From: Actinomycetota bacterium
GTDB lineage: Bacteria; Actinomycetota; Thermoleophilia; Gaiellales; Gaiellaceae
Assembly (NCBI GenBank): GCA_005883365.1
Contig: VAXA01000084.1
Coordinates: 1 to 10,423 of the forward strand
Direction: 5' to 3'
DNA: 10,423 bases
The notes below the pieces were generated by a model. The model saw nothing but the letters and a program-made list of their open reading frames with translations, did no database searches and was not told where the DNA came from. This document shows positions 7,210 through 10,423 of this stretch, in pieces. Numbering within the stretch: position 1 is the first letter of the stretch; each line of letters opens with the position of its first letter. Position numbers and translations under genes: made by a program.

Positions 7210-7847
7210 AGTTCTCGGAACACCCCCACGACCTTGCCGAGGATCTGGACGTGTGGTGCGTAGATCGGCTCGAGCGCGCTGTTCTCGGGCTGCAGCCGGA
7301 TGCGGCCGCTCTCGCGGAAGAACCGCTTCACGGTCGCCTCGTCGGCCGACTCGTCCTCGCCGGCGATGGCGACGACGATGTCGCCGTCTCGCGCATCCTG
7401 CGCCCGCCGCACGACGACGACGTCGCCGTCGAGGATGCCGGCCTCGATCATCGAGTCGCCCTTGACGCGCAGGAGGAAATCGCCATGGAGGCTCTCGGGC
7501 ACCGCGATCTCGTCCTCGACGTTCTCCTCCGCGAGCAACGGGCCGCCAGCGGCGATCTGGCCGAGCAGCGGCAGCTTCGGCAGCTCAGCGGTGACGGTTT
7601 CGGCGCCCTTCGCTGCGCCCTTGACCCTGCCGACGAGCTCGAGCGCTCTCGGTTTCGTCGGGTCGCGGCGCAGCAGCCCCGCCCGCTCGAGGTTCGCAAG
7701 GTGGGCGTGGACCGTGGAGGGCGAGGCGAGGCCGACCGCCGAGCCGATCTCGCGCACAGTGGGTGGATACCCATGCCGATCGACATAGTCGACGAGGAAG
7801 CTCCAGATCTCTCGCTGCCGGCCGGTCAGCTCGGCTGTCGTGTGCAT
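7206..7847 (-). CDS. lexA: LexA repressor (SOS regulator, self-cleaving)
   Basis: 213-aa SOS repressor. The N-terminal winged HTH covers residues 1-65 (LTGRQREIWSFL, PPTVREIGSAVGL, SPSTVHAHLANLERAGLL). The C-terminal S24-type peptidase has the cleavage site Ala100-Gly101 in GQIAAGGP, nucleophile Ser132 in KGDSM and general base Lys174 in ATVKRFF. When RecA filaments form on damaged DNA, LexA cuts itself and the regulon is derepressed. ATG 7847 has a GGAG ribosome site 6 nt upstream and a perfect SOS box at 7875-7888, so it is autoregulated. A TACCCT (7899-7894) just upstream may be its -10. The frame is open well upstream of the ATG, but that stretch is antisense-like and not LexA. Coupled to the following zinc-ribbon gene. 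Confidence 0.98.
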   Translation of the reverse strand: MHTTAELTGRQREIWSFLVDYVDRHGYPPTVREIGSAVGLASPSTVHAHLANLERAGLLRRDPTKPRALELVGRVKGAAKGAETVTAELPKLPLLGQIAAGGPLLAEENVEDEIAVPESLHGDFLLRVKGDSMIEAGILDGDVVVVRRAQDARDGDIVVAIAGEDESADEATVKRFFRESGRIRLQPENSALEPIYAPHVQILGKVVGVFREL

Positions 7848-7874
7848 CTCACGCTCCGGGGTCGGGGACGGTAA

Positions 7875-7888
7875 CGAACATGTGTTCG
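7875..7888. promoter_or_regulatory. SOS box (LexA operator) upstream of lexA
   Basis: CGAACATGTGTTCG matches every position of the Gram-positive/actinobacterial SOS consensus CGAACRNRYGTTYG. It lies 27 bp upstream of the lexA ATG and just after a possible -10 (TACCCT, 7899-7894), so bound LexA would cover the predicted transcription start and repress its own gene. Confidence 0.93.
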
Positions 7889-7918
7889 CCACCAGGGTAC
7901 GGACTCCTCCGGACGGCG

Positions 7919-8557
7919 TCAATCCGAAAGTCGCCGGATCGAGTACCGGATCGACCAGGCGAGAAGGAGCAGCATCATGGGCGTCCCGGTCACGAACGTG
8001 ACGGCGAGGAAGCTCTCGAGCGAGCCGCGGAGCAGGATCACGAGCCGCAGCGCGCTTCGCGCGAGGAAGTACCCGGCCCACACGAGCGACTCGATGCCGA
8101 AGACGCGCTTGAAAGCCGCAGTCTCGCGAAACGAGCGCGGGAACGGGTACCAGGCGCAGGCGAGCGATCCGGCTAGCGGCCGTCCGAGCGGGACCGAGAG
8201 GAGGAACGCGAGACCCCAGGCGGCGGCGACGAGCACCGGCTGCGCGAGGTAGACGGTGGTGCTGTTGGCCGCCAGCCCGACGACCGACTGCACCACGACG
8301 AAGAGCAGCGAAAGCCTGACGAGCAGCCCCTCGCGGCCGGCGCGGCGCTCGTAGAGATAGATGAGCAGCGAAACGGCGGCCGACGCGACGATGGCCGCGG
8401 TGAGGTCGCCCACCTGGAACGCGGCGTAGAAGGCGCCGAGCGGCAGGAACCCTTCCCGCAGGAATCCAGGCGCCCCCGCACGGAAGACGCCGAGGAACGT
8501 CGGAGCGGTCAGCTCCTCTTCTTCCGGCGCAGGCGCTGCAGCTGATGCTCGCACCAT
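7919..8557 (-). CDS. polytopic membrane protein, DUF3159/VC0807-like
   Basis: 212-aa integral membrane protein with an acidic N-terminal tail (PAPEEEE) and about six hydrophobic segments (near 35-50, 54-70, 80-97, 101-121, 157-175, 181-205). The arrangement, with LYERR after the second segment and an FRETAAFKRVFGIESLVWAGYF stretch, recalls the DUF3159 / VC0807 group distantly similar to septation protein IspZ; this is from memory and moderate. No catalytic motif is visible. Starts cluster: TTG 8569, ATG 8557 and GTG 8554 follow or flank a strong GGGGGAGG, which best fits GTG 8554 (5-nt gap); ATG is listed by convention. It overlaps the 3' end of padR by ~49 nt, so it is co-transcribed and probably a PadR target. 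Function unknown. Confidence 0.8.
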   Translation of the reverse strand: MVRASAAAPAPEEEELTAPTFLGVFRAGAPGFLREGFLPLGAFYAAFQVGDLTAAIVASAAVSLLIYLYERRAGREGLLVRLSLLFVVVQSVVGLAANSTTVYLAQPVLVAAAWGLAFLLSVPLGRPLAGSLACAWYPFPRSFRETAAFKRVFGIESLVWAGYFLARSALRLVILLRGSLESFLAVTFVTGTPMMLLLLAWSIRYSIRRLSD

Positions 8558-9039
8558 TGCCTCCCCCAATCGTTGAAGTCGATGCCCCAGCGCAGGACGA
8601 GATCGACGAAGTCCGGATCGCGGCCCGGCAGGGCGTCGATCGCCCGCAGCACGTCGAGATATTGCTCGTGCCCCCGCTGGCGGGCCTCGAGCAGGGCCAG
8701 AGCCTGCTCACGCGGAAGCGCGTCGGCGAAGAAGAGGCGCAGGAGGGACTCGTCGCGGTACTCGATCGTCACGCTCGTGCCGAGCAGCCATTCTTCGAGC
8801 GCCTTCCGGCCGGAGTCCGTGAGCTCGTAGACCCGGCGGCCGCGGGCCCCGTTCGGGGCGTCCTCGCCCGCGACGAGGCCGTCCGCCTCGAGCCGGCGCA
8901 GCTCCGGATAGATCTGGCCATAGCTCGCCGCCCAGAAGAAACGCGTCGAGCGGTCGACCGCCGCCTTGATGTCGTAGCCGGAGCGCGGTCCGAGCGCGAG
9001 CAGACCGAGCACGACCGGAGTGACTGCCGTCGGCGCCAT
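8509..9039 (-). CDS. PadR family transcriptional regulator
   Basis: 176-aa PadR-type repressor. The winged HTH covers residues 8-85: VVLGLLALGPRSGYDIK, the typical FWAASYGQIYPELRRLEADGLV block, and the wing RRVYELTDSGRKALEEWL. Residues 92-172 form the C-terminal helical dimerisation domain of the longer PadR subfamily (ending in the basic RRKKRS). PadR proteins usually repress their own gene and a neighbouring transporter or membrane protein and let go on binding a small hydrophobic ligand. Here the neighbour is the overlapping downstream membrane protein. ATG 9039 is fixed by the domain start; a strong promoter and palindromic operator abut it and leave no room for a ribosome site, so the message is probably leaderless. 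Confidence 0.94.
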   Translation of the reverse strand: MAPTAVTPVVLGLLALGPRSGYDIKAAVDRSTRFFWAASYGQIYPELRRLEADGLVAGEDAPNGARGRRVYELTDSGRKALEEWLLGTSVTIEYRDESLLRLFFADALPREQALALLEARQRGHEQYLDVLRAIDALPGRDPDFVDLVLRWGIDFNDWGRQWCEHQLQRLRRKKRS

Positions 9040-9056
9040 ATATCGTGAAGATATAT
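9038..9056. promoter_or_regulatory. probable PadR operator, perfect inverted repeat
   Basis: ATATATC (9038-9044) and GATATAT (9050-9056) form a perfect 7-bp inverted repeat around a 5-nt spacer. It overlaps the -10 hexamer of padR and two bases of its ATG. AT-rich dyads of this kind next to padR genes are typical autoregulatory sites. In so GC-rich a region this AT-rich dyad stands out. Confidence 0.75.
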
Positions 9057-9076
9057 CCGAACGCGGTATCGGTCAA
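9048..9076 (-). promoter_or_regulatory. padR promoter (leaderless)
   Basis: TTGACC (9076-9071, five of six to the -35 consensus) and TATCTT (9053-9048) are separated by exactly 17 nt. The -10 ends 8 nt before the ATG at 9039, so the transcript should begin at or within two bases of the start codon. It is the clearest promoter in the window, and its -10 lies in the predicted operator. Confidence 0.7.
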
Positions 9077-9080
9077 GCCC

Positions 9081-9112
9081 AAAGAGAGGCGGCCGCCTCG
9101 CGCGACCGCCTC
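9081..9112 (-). terminator. possible terminator after tRNA-Leu
   Basis: Leftward, GAGGCGG (9112-9106) can pair with CCGCCTC (9092-9086), followed by a short TCTTT (9085-9081). The enclosed GAGGCGG (9099-9093) can instead form a 14-bp uninterrupted palindrome with the same CCGCCTC. The T tract is short, so this is tentative; it sits between the tRNA 3' end and the padR promoter, where an end signal is expected. Confidence 0.4.
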
Positions 9113-9121
9113 GAAACGTCA

Positions 9122-9206
9122 TGCGCTGGAGAGGACTTGAACCTCCACGGCCTATGCGGCCACTAGGCCCTCAACCTAGCGCGTCTACCAATTCCGCCAC
9201 CAGCGC
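9122..9206 (-). tRNA. tRNA-Leu (anticodon GAG)
   Basis: 85-nt class II tRNA on the minus strand. The acceptor stem GCGCTGG pairs with CCAGCGC, followed by discriminator A. The anticodon stem CTAGG/CCTAG encloses the loop TTGAGGG, giving anticodon GAG (9172-9170), which reads CUC/CUU leucine codons. A long variable arm (GGCC...GGCC) is typical of leucine tRNAs, and the T arm is GGAGG-TTCAAGT-CCTCT. CCA is not encoded. It lies 41 bp downstream of secG on the same strand. Confidence 0.97.
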
Positions 9207-9247
9207 GAGAGCCCGCGCAGTGTAGCCGCGCTGGGCAGCAGCGGCAG

Positions 9248-9469
9248 CTACGTGAGGTAGTGGAAGAGGGCGATGCTGTTCGCGAAGAAGAGCACCGTGA
9301 GCACGACCGTGACCCGCGTGAGGTTGCGCTCCACGATGTGCGTTCCGCCCTGCGACGCCGGCGTGAAGCCCATCCCGCCCATGCCCGCGTCGCGCCCCGA
9401 ATGCATGAGGACGAGCGAGGTCAGGCCGACGACGATGAGCACCTGAGTGACGGCGAGGAACTGGAGCAC
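9248..9469 (-). CDS. secG: preprotein translocase subunit SecG
   Basis: 73-aa inner-membrane subunit of the SecYEG channel, which aids SecA-driven protein export. Two transmembrane segments (about 3-22 and 52-70) flank a conserved cytoplasmic loop, SGRDAGMGGMGF...ERNLTRVTVVLTVLFF, with the family's glycine-rich part and the R-x-T start of the second helix. Length and layout are normal. GTG 9469 is the only sensible start; it lies 4 nt after the stop of the upstream receiver gene, so the two are probably one operon, with tRNA-Leu downstream. Confidence 0.92.
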   Translation of the reverse strand: MLQFLAVTQVLIVVGLTSLVLMHSGRDAGMGGMGFTPASQGGTHIVERNLTRVTVVLTVLFFANSIALFHYLT

Positions 9470-9473
9470 GCGC

Positions 9474-9869
9474 TCAGGGTAGCCGCCGATGCGTCACTTC
9501 GACGATCGTCGCGACGAGCTCGGAGGCGATGCGGTCCTTGGTGACGTAGCCGGACGCGCCCGCCTCCCGCGAGCGGTCCACATCGGCGCGGGAGTTCGAG
9601 CCGGTGAGCATGAGGACTCGGACCCCTTCGCTCGCCGCCCGGATCTCGCGCGTCGCCTCGAAGCCGTCGAGCACCGGCATGCTCACGTCCATGAGGACGA
9701 CGTCGGGACCGAGCTTCTTCGCCAGTTCGACGGCCTCGCCGCCGTCGCCCGCTTGGCCGACGACCTCGATCCGGTCGTCGGCGGCGAGAATCGCCTCCAG
9801 CGCCTCGGCGAAGAGCCGGTGGTCGTCGGCGATCAGGACGCGGAGCGGCTTCGGCTTGCGGGCCCGCAC
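9474..9869 (-). CDS. single-domain response regulator (receiver only)
   Basis: 131-aa receiver domain with no output domain. Key residues are all present: Asp15/Asp16 (RVLIADDH), phospho-acceptor Asp61 (VLMDVSMPVLDG), Thr89 (LMLTGSN) and Lys111 (YVTKDR). The sequence resembles receivers of NarL-type regulators, but a stop follows the last receiver helix (TIVEVTHRR) and the LuxR-type HTH is absent. It may act like CheY/Spo0F by protein contact, or be a shortened NarL relative. No kinase is adjacent; the kinase at 4399 is 4 kb away. GTG 9869 has an AGGA 7 nt upstream. The open frame beyond it, to 10316, is an antisense shadow. secG follows after 4 nt. Confidence 0.9.
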   Translation of the reverse strand: MRARKPKPLRVLIADDHRLFAEALEAILAADDRIEVVGQAGDGGEAVELAKKLGPDVVLMDVSMPVLDGFEATREIRAASEGVRVLMLTGSNSRADVDRSREAGASGYVTKDRIASELVATIVEVTHRRLP

Positions 9870-9887
9870 CCGGTCATCCTGCCCTGT

Positions 9888-9893
9888 TAGCGT
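9888..9893 (+). promoter_or_regulatory. possible -10 element, leaderless start of the TPR-like gene
   Basis: TAGCGT fits TANNNT and ends exactly 6 nt before GTG 9900, the canonical spacing for a leaderless actinobacterial transcript. No good -35 is seen at the right distance. It lies in the 30-bp gap between two divergent genes. Confidence 0.35.
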
Positions 9894-9899
9894 CGCTTT

Positions 9900-10109
9900 G
9901 TGGGAGAGGACGACGTCCGCGAGCGAATCCAGAAGCTGCTGGTGACCGGCGACAATCGCCTCAAGCAGGGCGTCGACCCGGCCAAGGCGCGCGAGAGCTG
10001 GGAGCAGGCGCTCGCCCTGGCCCGGGAGGCCGGGCTGGAGGAGCGGATCCGGCCGCTCGTCGAGGTCAGGCTCGCGGATCTGGACGACCACGAGCAGCCG
10101 CCCGGCTGA
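9900..10109 (+). CDS. small TPR-like helical protein, hypothetical
   Basis: 69-aa, charged, helix-rich protein. The segment GDNRLKQGVDPAKARESWEQ followed by ALALAREAGLEERIRPLVEV resembles one and a half tetratricopeptide-like helical hairpins (small residue, aromatic Trp, Ala-rich, Leu-rich pattern). Such a unit would be a protein-contact module; no function can be assigned. Codon composition is protein-like rather than the Arg/Pro-rich type of shadow frames. GTG 9900 is the first start and has no ribosome site, in line with a leaderless message. Its last 44 bp overlap the end of the convergent glycosyltransferase gene. Confidence 0.62.
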   Translation: MGEDDVRERIQKLLVTGDNRLKQGVDPAKARESWEQALALAREAGLEERIRPLVEVRLADLDDHEQPPG

Positions 10110-10423
10110 GGATCTCCTCGATGCGCGCCGCCTGGCGGCGGACGTCGTGCTCCGCGGTCGCCTCGCGTGCCGCCTCGTTGGGGCACGGCAACGCGGCCGC
10201 CTGCTCGAGCCCGCGCGCCAGGGCATCGACGTCGAGCGGGTCGACGAGGACTCCCGCCTCGGGCGGCACGAACTCGGGCGGGCCTCCGATGCGCGTCGCC
10301 ACGACCGAGCGCCCACACGCCATCGCCTCGAGCAGCGCCTGGCCGAGCGGCTCGACGAGGCTCGGCTGCGCGAGCACGTGACACTCGGCCAGCAGGCGCG
10401 GGATCTCGTCGTGCGGGACGCGT
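10066..10423 (-). CDS. GT4-type glycosyltransferase, C-terminal part; N-terminus outside window
   Basis: The C-terminal 118 codons of a GT-B fold glycosyltransferase. Visible are PHDEIPRLLAECHVLAQPSL, then VEPLGQALLEAMACG and RSVVATRIGGPPEFV, then GVLVDPLDVDALARGL, the donor-nucleotide-sugar region of family 4 enzymes with the EX7E motif (Glu in VEPLG and in LEAMA). These enzymes transfer a sugar from a nucleotide donor to a lipid, polysaccharide or small acceptor; which one cannot be told from this end. The frame is open to the right edge, so the start lies beyond the window. The tail overlaps the convergent small gene by 44 bp. Confidence 0.9.
   Translation of the reverse strand, partial: RVPHDEIPRLLAECHVLAQPSLVEPLGQALLEAMACGRSVVATRIGGPPEFVPPEAGVLVDPLDVDALARGLEQAAALPCPNEAAREATAEHDVRRQAARIEEILSRAAARGRPDPRA

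Noticed and set aside
7211-7221. GTTCTCGGAAC as a second SOS-like box
   Set aside because: Half-sites are in the wrong order and spacing for CGAAC-N4-GTTCG, and it lies within the lexA coding end.
7848-8711. N-terminal extension of the lexA frame
   Set aside because: LexA starts naturally at ATG 7847 with ribosome site and SOS box; the extension covers the membrane-protein gene out of frame and is Arg/Pro-rich.
9870-10316. Extension of the receiver frame upstream of GTG 9869
   Set aside because: Antisense to the TPR-like gene and out of frame with the glycosyltransferase; the receiver fold begins at residue ~9 from GTG 9869.

Overview
This is a high-GC chromosomal segment with dense genes, small overlaps and many GTG/TTG starts. 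It carries an actinobacterial-type SOS box in front of lexA, a free-standing 5'-3' exonuclease and several predicted leaderless starts. Together these suggest Actinomycetota, and the overall style fits a deep-branching class such as Thermoleophilia. That placement is an inference; there is no marker here that I can place exactly. The content is mostly housekeeping, and I did not find a new defence, mobile or biosynthetic system.

Left part (1-3718): the N-terminal half of topA runs leftward off the window edge. Divergent from it is a tight rightward operon: a PlsC-type acyltransferase, a stand-alone 5'-3' exonuclease (GTGA overlap) and a histone-deacetylase-family hydrolase whose start is ambiguous.

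Middle (3715-6692): a NarL/LuxR-type response regulator (leftward) and a membrane histidine kinase (rightward) stand head to head around a short intergenic region that holds an inverted repeat. They are probably a cognate two-component pair. The regulator's stop codon overlaps that of the deacetylase gene. Next come an exported SGNH hydrolase, a short fragment that looks like the C-terminus of a small protein, and a strong bidirectional terminator.

Right part (6696-9206, all leftward): padR and a polytopic membrane protein form one unit. lexA and a CPVC/CPEC zinc-ribbon mini-gene form a second, followed directly by rnpB (RNase P RNA). The rnpB promoter appears to lie inside the mini-gene, whose stop codon lies inside the conserved start of rnpB. 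padR has a near-consensus promoter and a perfect inverted-repeat operator that runs into its start codon. lexA has a perfect SOS box.

Right end (9122-10423): a receiver-only response regulator, secG and tRNA-Leu(GAG) form a leftward run, with a possible tRNA terminator. A small TPR-like helical protein is encoded rightward, convergent with and overlapping the C-terminal part of a GT4-type glycosyltransferase that enters from the right edge.

The main regulatory theme is -10-like TANNNT hexamers 6-9 nt upstream of several start codons, as expected for leaderless or very short-leader transcripts.
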